From positions 1-64,000 of the forward strand of contig NZ_BPEW01000010.1 in NCBI RefSeq assembly GCF_019654975.1: a stretch of 64,000 nt of DNA, in the 5' to 3' direction. The DNA comes from Shewanella sp. c952 (GTDB lineage Bacteria; Pseudomonadota; Gammaproteobacteria; Enterobacterales; Shewanellaceae). The translations under genes and the position numbers were made by a program. Under the pieces are notes generated by a model. It was not told where the DNA came from, made no database searches, and saw nothing but the letters and a program-made list of their open reading frames with translations. This document shows, in pieces, positions 8,200-17,134 of the stretch (positions are counted from its first letter, which is position 1; each line of letters opens with the position of its first letter).

Positions 8200-9429
8200 T
8201 TAGAAATAAACAAACAGATTGATAATCATTGCATTAATAATATCGATGAAGAAACCACACACTAATGGCACAATAATAAATGCTCTGTGCGCTGCTCCAT
8301 ATTGCTGAGTCACCGCTGTCATGTTAACAATTGCGGTCGCAGTAGAACCAAGCGTCACCCCGCCAAAACCAGAACAGATCACCGCAGCCTCATAATCTTT
8401 ACCCATCAAGCGAAACACAACGAATATAGTAAACACCACAGAAAGTAGCACTTGTAGAGTCATCACCACCGAAATGTATAATAAACTGCCCTCAAGCTCC
8501 CAGATCTTTAAACTCATCAATGCCATGGTGAGAAACATGCCAAGGCAGATATCTTGAATTAAAGACAGACCACGAGAAGCATCTTCGATATAAGTCCGGT
8601 CTTTGTTCTTACGACGATTGATTATTGCTCGGCCTAAGTTTCCGATGATGATCCCAGCCAATAAACAAGCAACAAACATAGGCAGTTTTAGTCCCGCCTC
8701 TTGCATCGACAGGTCGATGAAATAACCAACAATAAGCGTAACGTTTAGCCATAACCAAGCACGTAATACCCCAAAATAATCAACCTTCATATGCGAAGTA
8801 TTATTTTGATGGCTGGTACCAATATCAAGCTCTTCATTATGATTAGCTTTTACTTGATGACGCTTCATCAAATAGGCGGCGATTGGGCCACCAATCACAC
8901 AAGCAGAAATAAGGCCTAAAGTATTTGATGCGATACCAAGTTCACTGGCATTGACGATCCCCAACTCTTCAACGAAAGTCGGCGTCCAAGCCATCGCAGT
9001 GCCTACACCGCCGATAAGTGAAATCGAACCCGACATCAAGCCAGCTTTGGGATCTAATCCAAACAGCGTCGCAACAGTTACCCCGGTGAAATTCTGTAAA
9101 AAGATAAACACGCTTGCCAATACAATCAGGATCAGCAACGGCTTGCCCCCTTTGAGCAAAGTGGCAAAGTCAGCTTTCAGTCCAATTCCCGCAAAAAAGT
9201 ACAGCAATAATGTATCTCTGACCGCTAGATTGAACTCAATTTGAATATCAAAGGCGTAATACAATATGCCAACCACTGCAGCACAAGCAAAACCACCCAC
9301 TACAGGTTCTGGAATACTGTATTTACGCAACAATTCATAGCGAGAGATAATCCCTTTACCAATAAACAGCGCAATAATGGCGAGCGTGAAAGACACAAAG
9401 TCTTTAATCTCTACTAATTGTGGTTCCAT
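8200..9429 (-). CDS. gltS: Sodium/glutamate symporter GltS
   Basis: Inner-membrane Na+:glutamate symporter with about ten hydrophobic segments. Family signatures are FFAGIGLKADFATLLKGGK, SGSISLIGGVGTAMAWTPTF in the first half, and VICSGFGGVTLGSTATAIVN in the second, which are the two glycine-rich re-entrant loops of the inverted repeats. The frame is open to 9501, but the extra 24 residues are not family-like. The ATG at 9429 (MEPQLVEIKDF) gives 409 residues against about 401 in E. coli. It is monocistronic. A hydrophilic loop with NHNEELDIGTSHQNN sits mid-protein. Confidence 0.93.
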   Translation of the reverse strand: MEPQLVEIKDFVSFTLAIIALFIGKGIISRYELLRKYSIPEPVVGGFACAAVVGILYYAFDIQIEFNLAVRDTLLLYFFAGIGLKADFATLLKGGKPLLILIVLASVFIFLQNFTGVTVATLFGLDPKAGLMSGSISLIGGVGTAMAWTPTFVEELGIVNASELGIASNTLGLISACVIGGPIAAYLMKRHQVKANHNEELDIGTSHQNNTSHMKVDYFGVLRAWLWLNVTLIVGYFIDLSMQEAGLKLPMFVACLLAGIIIGNLGRAIINRRKNKDRTYIEDASRGLSLIQDICLGMFLTMALMSLKIWELEGSLLYISVVMTLQVLLSVVFTIFVVFRLMGKDYEAAVICSGFGGVTLGSTATAIVNMTAVTQQYGAAHRAFIIVPLVCGFFIDIINAMIINLFVYF

Positions 9430-9787
9430 AAAGATAGCTATCCCTAAAAATACTTTGAAAAAAACAATACAATCATTTGATATAGCGCCGAAGCGCAGCA
9501 AAAGGTTAAACAGATGTTATCAACATTAAAGTTAACAGGTTTTAACGCCATGACATAGCGTAAATAGAGATCTAAATGAGCCGAAATTAACCTCGACAAA
9601 GGTTTCAACTAATCCGCCATAACCACGCTGTGAATTTATCAAAGACGAATCTAGTCGCTTATTTCTCTTTCACAAATTCGTATAGGCTAAGGCTAGCGTT
9701 AAAGAAAACTTTCACAATCGCTAGTTACAATCAAGCTGATTTGGTGGCAGCAATCAACGGTGTGCCTGCTGATTATTAGATGTGAAG
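9430..9787. other. Long intergenic region upstream of gltS
   Basis: About 360 bases between the gltS start and the terminator of the lipoprotein gene. It must hold the gltS promoter on the minus strand. I see no clear operator, repeat, RNA gene or convincing small ORF. Confidence 0.5.
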
Positions 9788-9814
9788 ATAAAAAAAACGG
9801 CCAATCGGCCGTTT
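9788..9814 (-). terminator. Rho-independent terminator after the DUF4136 gene
   Basis: AAACGGCC and GGCCGTTT pair across a 4-base loop; read on the minus strand, the stem is followed by a run of T. Confidence 0.9.
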
Positions 9815-9825
9815 AATCTTAAACT

Positions 9826-10386
9826 CTACTTTTCAGGTTGAGGCGGATAGCTTTGTAACAGTGCACCTATGGCAGCGTTAACAACTTCAACACGCTCTTC
9901 TGGCGTATCTTTGTCGCGCACAGTATCAGCGACAGAACCACGCCACATCAACTTACCTGATTTGGTATCGACCAAATCAACAATCAATGTTCCAACTTCA
10001 TATTCGCGCACAGTGGTTTGAGTATGACCCATCCCCATTCCTCTGCCCCAGCCAGCGCCATAATATGGGTTATAACCATAGTTACTATTAAAGGTATCGA
10101 CATTAATTTTCTTATCAACTTTAGTAAGATAGTTAACTAATACATCTGCTTTGTCTGCACCAACTAAGCTTAACCCCTTAAGTTGCAGCTGGTCGTTAAC
10201 CGCTGAACGTATACGTTGATCCATTAATCCATCAAGATGATATGCCGCTTTATCGGTCTTTTTTTCAACCCAAGCATAGGTTTTGACATCTGCAAAATTA
10301 ACCCCTGGATCATAATCAGAGCTTGTCTTAAGTGAGCTACAAGCACTAAGTGCTAATGCAGCAATAATAACTAAAACCTTTTTCAT
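9826..10386 (-). CDS. DUF4136 family lipoprotein
   Basis: About 186 residues from the ATG at 10386. MKKVLVIIAALALSACSSLK is a lipoprotein signal peptide with lipobox LSAC, so the mature protein is anchored by a lipidated cysteine. FADVKTYAWVEKKTD, DQRIRSAVNDQLQLKGL and DVLVNYLTKVDKK are typical of DUF4136, with GTLIVDLVDTKSGKLMWRG near the C-terminus. A Gly/Tyr/Asn-rich stretch precedes this. The frame extends upstream to 10464, but that would bury the signal peptide, so I use 10386. Function in the family is unknown. A strong Fur-like box lies 120 bases upstream in the shared divergent promoter region. Confidence 0.9.
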   Translation of the reverse strand: MKKVLVIIAALALSACSSLKTSSDYDPGVNFADVKTYAWVEKKTDKAAYHLDGLMDQRIRSAVNDQLQLKGLSLVGADKADVLVNYLTKVDKKINVDTFNSNYGYNPYYGAGWGRGMGMGHTQTTVREYEVGTLIVDLVDTKSGKLMWRGSVADTVRDKDTPEERVEVVNAAIGALLQSYPPQPEK

Positions 10387-10508
10387 ATTCTCTCCACTAT
10401 GCCAACGGCATTCAGACACTGTTTTAAATAAGCTTACATAGCAATCTATTAATCTACAACTCAATTTTAGTAAATCAGCTTCTGGTTCAGCTTGACTTAA
10501 GTAATTAA

Positions 10509-10527
10509 GTTAATGATAATGATTATC
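10509..10527. promoter_or_regulatory. Fur box
   Basis: The 19 bases here match the classical Fur consensus (three GATAAT-type hexamers) at 17 of 19 positions by my count. The site ends 27 bases before the start codon of the plus-strand membrane protein gene at 10555, a position where bound Fur would block its promoter. It is also upstream of the divergent DUF4136 gene. Iron-dependent repression is inferred. Confidence 0.75.
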
Positions 10528-10554
10528 AGTTACTGTTAAATAGGCTTTTTTATT

Positions 10555-10875
10555 ATGCTCTGGTTCATCATCGCTATTATTGCTGCAAGTATTATGTTTG
10601 TCTTTACGCCAGAAAAAGCGGTTCAACATGCTGACAATAGCCCGTCTTTCTTTAGTAAGCTAAGCCAGCATTCGTTGCTATTGTTACCTATTATCGTCCT
10701 GACTTGGCTAGTTGTTGCCATCATCAGTGCTCCAATCACCCCCTTTGCAGGAACCGCTGTTGGGTTTGTACTCACTTCCTGCGCAGTTGCTTTACCTCAA
10801 TTGCACCGATATCTCGCAGTGATAGCCAGCTTAACCTTTGCAGCATTACTAATAGAGCTTTCTTTATACCTCTAA
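10555..10875 (+). CDS. Small membrane protein, probably iron-regulated
   Basis: 106 residues with three or four hydrophobic segments: WFIIAIIAASIMFVF at the N-terminus, LLLLPIIVLTWLVVAIISA, FAGTAVGFVLTSCAVAL, and YLAVIASLTFAALLIELSL at the end. I do not recognise the family. The Fur box directly upstream suggests it is expressed under iron limitation, so a role linked to iron uptake or TonB/ExbB-type processes is possible but unproven. The start ATG at 10555 lacks a strong ribosome site. It is followed after about 120 bases by yciH. Confidence 0.7.
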   Translation: MLWFIIAIIAASIMFVFTPEKAVQHADNSPSFFSKLSQHSLLLLPIIVLTWLVVAIISAPITPFAGTAVGFVLTSCAVALPQLHRYLAVIASLTFAALLIELSLYL

Positions 10876-10995
10876 CCTTGTTCTTGGTCGCCAATACCAT
10901 TAGCTATTGGCGATTGAAGATATCCACTCTTTTGACTCCCGCTTCAACAGCATCTTTGTTAGACTACGCTTATCAGTAATTCATCAATAATATTT

Positions 10996-11325
10996 ATGAA
11001 ATCCGATCCGAACGTCTCATTAGTCTACAGCACCGATATTGGCAGAATCACCGAGGAAAAAGCGACTCAAAGTGCCCCAACTGGTGATGGTATTGTCAGA
11101 ATACATAAAGATAGCAAAGGCCGAAAAGGAAAAGGCGTGTCGGTTATTAAGGGATTAGGCCTTGCAGAAAAAGAGCTTAAAACCCTGGCCCAAAAGCTAA
11201 AGAAACAGTGCGGCTGTGGCGGTACTGTCAAAGATTTTGGTATTGAAGTGCAAACAGATAATAGAGAGCAACTTAAAGCGCTACTCGAAAAGTTAGGTTA
11301 CACAGTAAAGCTTGCTGGCGGCTAA
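10996..11325 (+). CDS. yciH: SUI1/eIF1-like translation factor YciH
   Basis: 109 residues. RIHKDSKGRKGKGVSVIKGL, then ELKTLAQKLKKQCGCGG and TVKDFGIEVQTDNREQLKAL, is the complete SUI1 (eIF1) fold. Bacterial YciH binds the small ribosomal subunit and influences start-site fidelity. The length matches E. coli YciH (108). The stop lies 16 bases before algH/yqgE, so the two may be co-transcribed. No strong ribosome site is visible upstream. Confidence 0.93.
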   Translation: MKSDPNVSLVYSTDIGRITEEKATQSAPTGDGIVRIHKDSKGRKGKGVSVIKGLGLAEKELKTLAQKLKKQCGCGGTVKDFGIEVQTDNREQLKALLEKLGYTVKLAGG

Positions 11326-11341
11326 CCACTAAGGACGTTTT

Positions 11342-11902
11342 ATGGATAGCTTGGAAAATCAATTTCTTATCGCAATGCCCTCTTTGAATGATACTTTTTT
11401 CGAACGCTCACTCATCTATATCTGTGAACATGATGAAAAAGGCGCAATGGGGATTATGATTAACCGCCCTAGCGGCATCATCGTCGATGAACTGTTACAA
11501 CAGATGGAACTCGCGGAAGAGCCGCAACCAGTTACCTCACTCGGTAGAGAAGTACTTGTGGGTGGCCCAGTTAATCCTGAGCGCGGCTTTGTACTGCATA
11601 CCAACCAAGATTGCTGGAGCAATAGTGATCCCATTACTGACTCACTGATGCTGACCACTTCTCAAGATATTCTTAGTTGTTTAGGTTCAGATAAAGCGCC
11701 CGATAAATTTCTTATCGCACTGGGCTATGCAGGGTGGACAAGAGGCCAACTAGAGCAAGAGATAGCGGATAATTCTTGGTTATCCGTTCCTGCAACCGCT
11801 GAACTTCTTTTTGATATTGAACATGAAGAGCGCTGGCAACTAGCAGCAGAGTCACTTGGCTTTGATATCTGGCAACTGTCCAATTTGGCAGGACACGCGT
11901 AA
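11342..11902 (+). CDS. yqgE: YqgE/AlgH family protein
   Basis: 186 residues. [36 protein letters not shown] and [16 protein letters not shown] are diagnostic of UPF0301 (AlgH/YqgE). [19 protein letters not shown] is the conserved C-terminal motif. The protein is cytoplasmic and its biochemical role is not settled. AGGA stands 8 bases before the ATG. It lies 25 bases upstream of ruvX, the usual yqgE-yqgF order in Gammaproteobacteria, so the two are probably one operon. Confidence 0.95.
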   Translation: MDSLENQFLIAMPSLNDTFFERSLIYICEHDEKGAMGIMINRPSGIIVDELLQQMELAEEPQPVTSLGREVLVGGPVNPERGFVLHTNQDCWSNSDPITDSLMLTTSQDILSCLGSDKAPDKFLIALGYAGWTRGQLEQEIADNSWLSVPATAELLFDIEHEERWQLAAESLGFDIWQLSNLAGHA

Positions 11903-11927
11903 AGTAAGTCAAACTCTGGAGTGAGAA

Positions 11928-12350
11928 ATGAGTTCACAAACTGTATTAGGTTTTGATTACGGTACAAAAAGTATTGGTATCGCAATTGGCCAACAATTAA
12001 CAGCAAGCGCACGACCATTAATATCGATAAAAGCGGTTGACGGTATCCCTAAATGGGAAGAGATAGCTGCAATTATTACTGAATGGAAACCTGACTTAAT
12101 TGTGGTGGGCCTACCTCTCAATATGGACGGTACTGAACAAGAGATAACACTTAGAGCCAAAAAATTTGGTAACAGGCTAAATGGGCGTTTCGGCGTCAAA
12201 GTGGTTACTCAGGATGAGCGCTTAACAACAGCAGATGCCAAAGCACGACTTTTTGAGATGGGCGGCTATAAAGCACTAACCAAAGGCCAAGTCGATGCAA
12301 TGTCTGCAGTATTGATTATTGAAAGCTACTTTGAAAATCAATATAGCTAA
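11928..12350 (+). CDS. ruvX: Putative pre-16S rRNA nuclease / Holliday junction resolvase RuvX (YqgF)
   Basis: 140 residues with an RNase H-like fold. [15 protein letters not shown] holds the first catalytic aspartate, [14 protein letters not shown] the second strand motif, and [10 protein letters not shown] followed by [14 protein letters not shown] the remaining acidic residues. YqgF takes part in processing the 16S rRNA 5' end in E. coli and was proposed as a resolvase. GGAG lies 7 bases before the ATG. It is the last gene of the yciH-yqgE-ruvX group and ends at a strong hairpin. Confidence 0.95.
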   Translation: MSSQTVLGFDYGTKSIGIAIGQQLTASARPLISIKAVDGIPKWEEIAAIITEWKPDLIVVGLPLNMDGTEQEITLRAKKFGNRLNGRFGVKVVTQDERLTTADAKARLFEMGGYKALTKGQVDAMSAVLIIESYFENQYS

Positions 12351-12370
12351 GCCATATTCATTTCCATATT

Positions 12371-12398
12371 GAAAAAGCAGCTTACGAGCTGCTTTTTC
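12371..12398. terminator. Bidirectional terminator between ruvX and a convergent gene
   Basis: GAAAAAGCAGCT pairs with AGCTGCTTTTTC across a TACG loop: a 12-bp perfect stem with A and T tracts on both sides, serving both strands. Confidence 0.92.
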
Positions 12399-12430
12399 GC
12401 TTAAGAAACGTTAAAAATAAAAAGTTAAGA

Positions 12431-12649
12431 TTAATCTTTTGAATTTGCTTGTTCTTTCTCTTGCTCTTCTTCCTCAAGCTGTTTAATCAACAGCTCTAAT
12501 CGCAGCTTTTCTAACTCCTCACTGCTAGCGACTTTAGCCTCCCACTCGGGTTCCCCTTCCAACGCCTTTGCACCCGAATAGGCACTATAAGACAAGGCTG
12601 ATAAAGCAGACACGCAAAGTATAAAACCAACTGATGTGATATTTTTCAT
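12431..12649 (-). CDS. Small exported protein of unknown function
   Basis: 72 residues. The N-terminal stretch VGFILCVSALSALSYSAYSG is a signal peptide or membrane anchor. The remainder is a highly charged helix (SEELEKLRLELLIKQLEEEE and on) with coiled-coil character. I do not recognise it. A ribosome site like AAGGAAG precedes the ATG. It is monocistronic, with the S9 peptidase gene's terminator upstream of it. Confidence 0.65.
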   Translation of the reverse strand: MKNITSVGFILCVSALSALSYSAYSGAKALEGEPEWEAKVASSEELEKLRLELLIKQLEEEEQEKEQANSKD

Positions 12650-12803
12650 TATTACTTCCTTGTAGTTTAGGTTTAGAGTGACATCCAGCTACTCTTTATT
12701 TAGGTTGCTTATTGAACATATCAGAAAACATAAGATTTACAAGCCTGATATTATTTAGCATTTCCAGCGTGACTCATTGTTACTTTTCCTTAATTTTAGG
12801 CAT

Positions 12804-12832
12804 AAAAAAACCGAGGTAACTAATCACCTCGG
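12804..12832 (-). terminator. Rho-independent terminator after the S9 peptidase gene
   Basis: CCGAGGT pairs with ACCTCGG across an 8-base loop, with seven A on the plus-strand side (T run on the minus-strand transcript). Confidence 0.9.
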
Positions 12833-12851
12833 CTATTTTCAACGCTTATCG

Positions 12852-15659
12852 CTAATCTGCTTTTTTATACTCAGTGTAAGCTTCACCCTCTTTAAGCCAC
12901 TGAGGTGCAGGTTTACCTTTTAAGTAGTGATCAAAATATTCCATCATTCGAATACTGTAATCTAACTTATTAGGGTACTTTTTAAGGTGATGAGGTTCAT
13001 CCTGATACTGCAGGAATACCACATCTTTACCAGCTCGGCGCATCGCTAAATACAACTCAACACCTTGCTCCCAAGGCACTGCATCGTCTTTATCGCCAAA
13101 CATAATCATCATTGGCGTGTTAATTCGTTCAACATAAAATACAGGCGAATTCTCGATGTACTTTTGTGGTGATTTGAATAGGCTTTCACCTATGCGGCTT
13201 TGACCCGTTTCATACTGAAACTGCCTTGCTAAACCACTGCCATGACGTATGCCACTGTATGCACTTGTCATATTAGACACTGGTGCACCTGTAACTGCGG
13301 CTTTAAATATATTGGTTTTAGTCACTGCAAATGCAGTTTGGTAACCCGCCCATGAATGTCCTTGGATCCCAACGCCTTGTGGGTCGGCAATACCGATATC
13401 AATTAGATGTTGCACCCCAGAAGTTAACGCTTGTACAGAGCTATCTCCAGGGTAACCGACTTCAAAGCGGATATCAGGTAAAAAGACCGCGTAACCATTG
13501 TCAGCGAACCAAGCAAAGTTCGGACGATGATTAAGCTTCATTTGCGGGAACGAATGTAACCTGTCACTCATAAAGCGATAGTAGTAAACTAGTACCGGGT
13601 AACGCTGACCCTCAACGTAGTTAGTCGGCTTAATCAGCACACCATCAAGCGACTTACCATCGCCATTGGTCCATTGTACTAACTCAGACTTACCCCAGTT
13701 AAATGCCCGTCTTTGTTTATCTAAATCTGTCTGACGGGTTGCGTTCTGTGGTGATAAATAGTCAGCGGTATAAAGATCAGGGAAGAGATCATATTGCTCT
13801 TTAGAGAACACCACGGTTTCCGCGTCTTTACTACGAGCTAGTAGCTTTAACTTGTAGTCACCCCCTACAAGTTTAGTCACGCCTGCAGTGCCTATTTGTG
13901 CTTGATAAAAACCATCACCTTTGGTGATATCGCTATAACCTTGGAGTAGCACCTGTTGGTTATTGCTCAATACACTTGGACTGTCTTTATCCTCAACCAA
14001 TCCAGTCACACGATATTGCACTCCCTCTTTACGTCCCTGACCTGCAGTCAGGTTAAAGGTCTCGTGAGAAAGAGTATTTAACTGCCAGATGTCGAACTTG
14101 TCATAAATAAGCAGCCCTGAATCATCAGCGAGCCACGGACCAAAACCATATCCTGGCGCATTCGATGGATAATCGTGATCTTCGTCGGCAAAGGATACAT
14201 CTAGGTTCTTAGTGACATTAATTTTCCTATCATTAGCAATTTCATATAGGAAAGCATTTCCTTGCAGGTAATAAGCAACAAACTTTTCATTGGGTGATAG
14301 AACAGGCTCTGACCCACTGCTCTGTTGACTCAACACCGGAATTTTACGACCGGTATTAATATCGACTAAATAAAAATCACGATAAAAGCCAGCCCAAGTG
14401 ATCATCTTTCTATAGGGGAGATCAGAACTAGCCAGCGCATAACGTTGCTGTTGTTGAATCTCTACATCAGGAACTTGCAAGTCTGCAAGTTGCACCAGGT
14501 TATTACCACTGACATGCAGTACAGCAAGATAAGTACGCTTAAGCTCTTTCTTATACTGCTTTACTTCATGAGGCTTAATGCGAGGATCATCACCGTGCCA
14601 AACTCGAAGAGCGCGTTGACCGGTAATGATATTTTGATCATACAAATCCGCTTCTTTTTCTACTTTAGCTAACTCAATTTGTTGACTGACCTGTGGCACT
14701 CGTCCGAAAAACAAGCGTTGACTGTCATCAGAGAAGCGTAATGAAGCGTAACGATTTAAAGTCCACTCTTCTGAAGTCGGCGTAGTGCTTATGTTTCCCG
14801 ACTCAATATTGAACAGAGATAATGAGTATTCGCGTCCGAATGGCGCTTGTTTAGCATTACCGAAAGTAAAACCTAAGTATTTACCATCGTCACTTAATGC
14901 CAATGACCCAAGCTGCTGCTGTTTTAAACTATGGACTATCTTGGCGGTATTGTTAGCCAAACTGACTAACCTTAGCTCGTGTTTGTCAGTCGTTACATTA
15001 TTTATTGCAAGCGCAAAGTGCTTACCAGACTTGTCAAAATTAAATGCGGTAACATCTTTAAAGGTAATCGATTTTAGTTCATTAAGTGCAACAAGCTCAA
15101 CCGTTGAGCCTTTATCGTAATCATCAACTTTAATGTCTTTTTTACTTGTTTCAGCGTTATCTTTAGCTTTAGTCTCTTTTTTCTTGTCTTCAGCTTCATA
15201 CCAAATGGCTATATGTGAGCCGGTTTCGTTAAATTCAAACGACTTAACCCGCTCATAACGCAGCTCTTTGCCCGTATTGGTATCGACTAACACCATACCT
15301 GACTTAAGTTTCTTCTTTTCTTTCTTTGACGCCATCTCAGTTGTCAGCAAAGGTTGCTTGTCAACAAAGGCAACATAACGACCGTCATGGCTTACCTTTG
15401 GCTTGCTGCCACCTTTTACACTAAACTCTTTTTTTGTGGTCAGGTTTTTAACTAAACCGCGGCTATCGCCTCTGTCTGGTGAAACCTCAACCGCCAGAGT
15501 TTTGCCTGTATCCGAGATCACAGGTTTGCTGAGTGATTCGAATCTCATGATGTCGTCAGGAGTGATTGTATGGGTCGCTGCATAGAGGCTTACTGGTAAT
15601 AGACTCGCCGTAAATAACAGCAGAGATTTGATAGGTAATGACTTCAAGGTCTTCCTCAT
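12852..15659 (-). CDS. S9 family (prolyl oligopeptidase) serine peptidase, exported
   Basis: 935 residues. A signal peptide (SLLLFTASLLPVSLYA) leads the protein to the periplasm. A long beta-propeller-like region (about 40-640) has repeated strand motifs such as SHDGRYVAFVDK and LSDDGKYLGFTFG. The C-terminal alpha/beta-hydrolase domain has the catalytic serine in GIQGHSWAGYQ (about 767), the aspartate in FGDKDDAVPW (about 856) and the histidine in YQDEPHHLKK (about 888). It should cleave peptides, with the propeller restricting substrate size. A charged Lys/Glu-rich insert (about residues 155-180) is unusual. Shewanella encode many such periplasmic peptidases. Confidence 0.92.
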   Translation of the reverse strand: MRKTLKSLPIKSLLLFTASLLPVSLYAATHTITPDDIMRFESLSKPVISDTGKTLAVEVSPDRGDSRGLVKNLTTKKEFSVKGGSKPKVSHDGRYVAFVDKQPLLTTEMASKKEKKKLKSGMVLVDTNTGKELRYERVKSFEFNETGSHIAIWYEAEDKKKETKAKDNAETSKKDIKVDDYDKGSTVELVALNELKSITFKDVTAFNFDKSGKHFALAINNVTTDKHELRLVSLANNTAKIVHSLKQQQLGSLALSDDGKYLGFTFGNAKQAPFGREYSLSLFNIESGNISTTPTSEEWTLNRYASLRFSDDSQRLFFGRVPQVSQQIELAKVEKEADLYDQNIITGQRALRVWHGDDPRIKPHEVKQYKKELKRTYLAVLHVSGNNLVQLADLQVPDVEIQQQQRYALASSDLPYRKMITWAGFYRDFYLVDINTGRKIPVLSQQSSGSEPVLSPNEKFVAYYLQGNAFLYEIANDRKINVTKNLDVSFADEDHDYPSNAPGYGFGPWLADDSGLLIYDKFDIWQLNTLSHETFNLTAGQGRKEGVQYRVTGLVEDKDSPSVLSNNQQVLLQGYSDITKGDGFYQAQIGTAGVTKLVGGDYKLKLLARSKDAETVVFSKEQYDLFPDLYTADYLSPQNATRQTDLDKQRRAFNWGKSELVQWTNGDGKSLDGVLIKPTNYVEGQRYPVLVYYYRFMSDRLHSFPQMKLNHRPNFAWFADNGYAVFLPDIRFEVGYPGDSSVQALTSGVQHLIDIGIADPQGVGIQGHSWAGYQTAFAVTKTNIFKAAVTGAPVSNMTSAYSGIRHGSGLARQFQYETGQSRIGESLFKSPQKYIENSPVFYVERINTPMMIMFGDKDDAVPWEQGVELYLAMRRAGKDVVFLQYQDEPHHLKKYPNKLDYSIRMMEYFDHYLKGKPAPQWLKEGEAYTEYKKAD

Positions 15660-16047
15660 TTTTATATAGTTATTAGACTAAAGTAGACTTTTTTAACCTT
15701 TAACGATCAATCATCGTCATTAGCGGTGATTTATGCAAGTTACCCTACAGAAAAAAACGTGAGATTGCTCACCTTTTCCTGTGAAAAGTGTTTAAAAGTG
15801 TTTAAAATACGTCGCACAAAACGAAAATAATACTAAGGCATGTTGCTACTCCTTTAATGGAAGCTGTTGCCCTTGAATAAATGCTGATATGACTCAAGTG
15901 TTTACACGTCAGTTATGGCAGAAAACACAAATGTAGCCAGTATTTCTTCAAGTGCAGCATGATTAGCAACAAACCTTTAATCACTTGCTATGTCCTTAAG
16001 ACATGGCTAGACAATTGCAGTAACGCCTCAGCGCGGTAGGATTATCC
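15660..16047. other. Divergent intergenic region between the peptidase and isocitrate dehydrogenase genes
   Basis: 388 bases with no convincing ORF. The only pattern seen is a short direct repeat (AAAAGTGTTT twice, near 15784-15805). It should contain the promoters of both divergent genes. Confidence 0.5.
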
Positions 16048-17058
16048 ATGACAAAAAGAACTATAACCGTAATTCCTGGTGATGGAATTGGCCCAAGCAT
16101 TATTGACTCGGCACTGAAAATTCTCGATAAAGCGGGTTGTGATTTTGAGTATGAATTTGCAGACGCAGGTCTTGTTGCTCTCGAAAAGCACGGTGAACTA
16201 GTACCTCAACGCACACTTGATTTAATTGAGAAAAACCGTATTACGCTTAAAGGCCCACTTACCACTCCTGTTGGTGAAGGTTTTACCTCTATTAACGTGA
16301 GCCTACGTAAGCAATTTAGCCTTTACGCTAACGTGCGTCCTGTATTGTCTTTTAAAGGCACTCAAGCTCGTTACGACAATATCGATATCATCACAGTGCG
16401 TGAAAATACCGAAGGCATGTATTCAGGTCTAGGCCAAACGGTTTCAGACGACGGTGCAACCGCCGAAGCGACCAGTATTATTACTCGCCAAGGTGCAGAG
16501 CAGATTACCACTTTTGCTTATGAGTTAGCACGTAAAGAGGGTCGTAAAAAGGTTACTATCGTTCATAAAGCTAACATCATGAAGTCAACTTCAGGTCTGT
16601 TCTTAAAAGTCGCACGCGAAGTTAGCCTGCGCTACCCAGACATCGAAACTGAAGAGATGATTGTTGATGCAACATGTATGAAACTAGTCATGAGCCCTGA
16701 GATTTTTGACGTTATTGTTACCACAAACTTATTTGGTGATATTTTGTCAGATCTTTGTGCAGGTCTTGTAGGTGGTCTTGGTATGGCACCAGGTGCAAAC
16801 ATTGGTAGCGATGCCGCAATTTTCGAAGCAGTACACGGCAGTGCGCCAGATATTGCAGGTAAAAACCTTGCCAATCCAACGTCAGTTGTTCTAGCATCGA
16901 TTCAAATGCTTGAATACCTAGGCATGAGCGACAAAGCGGAACTTATTCGTAATGCAATCACAGCAGTGATTGAAGAAGGTGACCGTACAACTCGTGATTT
17001 GGGTGGTACTCATGGTACAACTGATTTCACTCAAGCAGTTATTGAGCGTCTTTCGTAA
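16048..17058 (+). CDS. NAD-dependent isocitrate dehydrogenase
   Basis: 336 residues, the short form of the isocitrate/isopropylmalate dehydrogenase family. ITVIPGDGIGPSIID is the N-terminal motif, KGPLTTPVGEGFTSINVSLR holds the substrate serine and arginine, and NLFGDILSDLCAGLVGGLGM carries the metal-binding aspartates. In FEAVHGSAPDIAGKNLANPT an Asp-Ile pair takes the place of the Lys-Tyr that fixes NADP in E. coli Icd, so I infer NAD use. The enzyme oxidises isocitrate to 2-oxoglutarate in the TCA cycle. Homoisocitrate or isopropylmalate dehydrogenase is less likely, because leu genes are not nearby. Confidence 0.88.
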   Translation: MTKRTITVIPGDGIGPSIIDSALKILDKAGCDFEYEFADAGLVALEKHGELVPQRTLDLIEKNRITLKGPLTTPVGEGFTSINVSLRKQFSLYANVRPVLSFKGTQARYDNIDIITVRENTEGMYSGLGQTVSDDGATAEATSIITRQGAEQITTFAYELARKEGRKKVTIVHKANIMKSTSGLFLKVAREVSLRYPDIETEEMIVDATCMKLVMSPEIFDVIVTTNLFGDILSDLCAGLVGGLGMAPGANIGSDAAIFEAVHGSAPDIAGKNLANPTSVVLASIQMLEYLGMSDKAELIRNAITAVIEEGDRTTRDLGGTHGTTDFTQAVIERLS

Positions 17059-17084
17059 GTAGAAGTTCTTGCGCTACGCGCACT

Positions 17085-17121
17085 AAAAAGGCCCCAAGTG
17101 TTTAACACTTGGGGCCTTTTT
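17085..17121. terminator. Bidirectional terminator between icd-like gene and rlmM
   Basis: A 16-bp perfect stem, AAAAAGGCCCCAAGTG with its complement, and a 5-base loop, flanked by A and T tracts so that it works in both directions. Confidence 0.95.
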
Positions 17122-17134
17122 GATTACGCTAACG

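Noticed and set aside
15784..15805. Direct repeat AAAAGTGTTT in the peptidase/dehydrogenase gap
   Set aside because: Only two short AT-rich copies; chance is a sufficient explanation.
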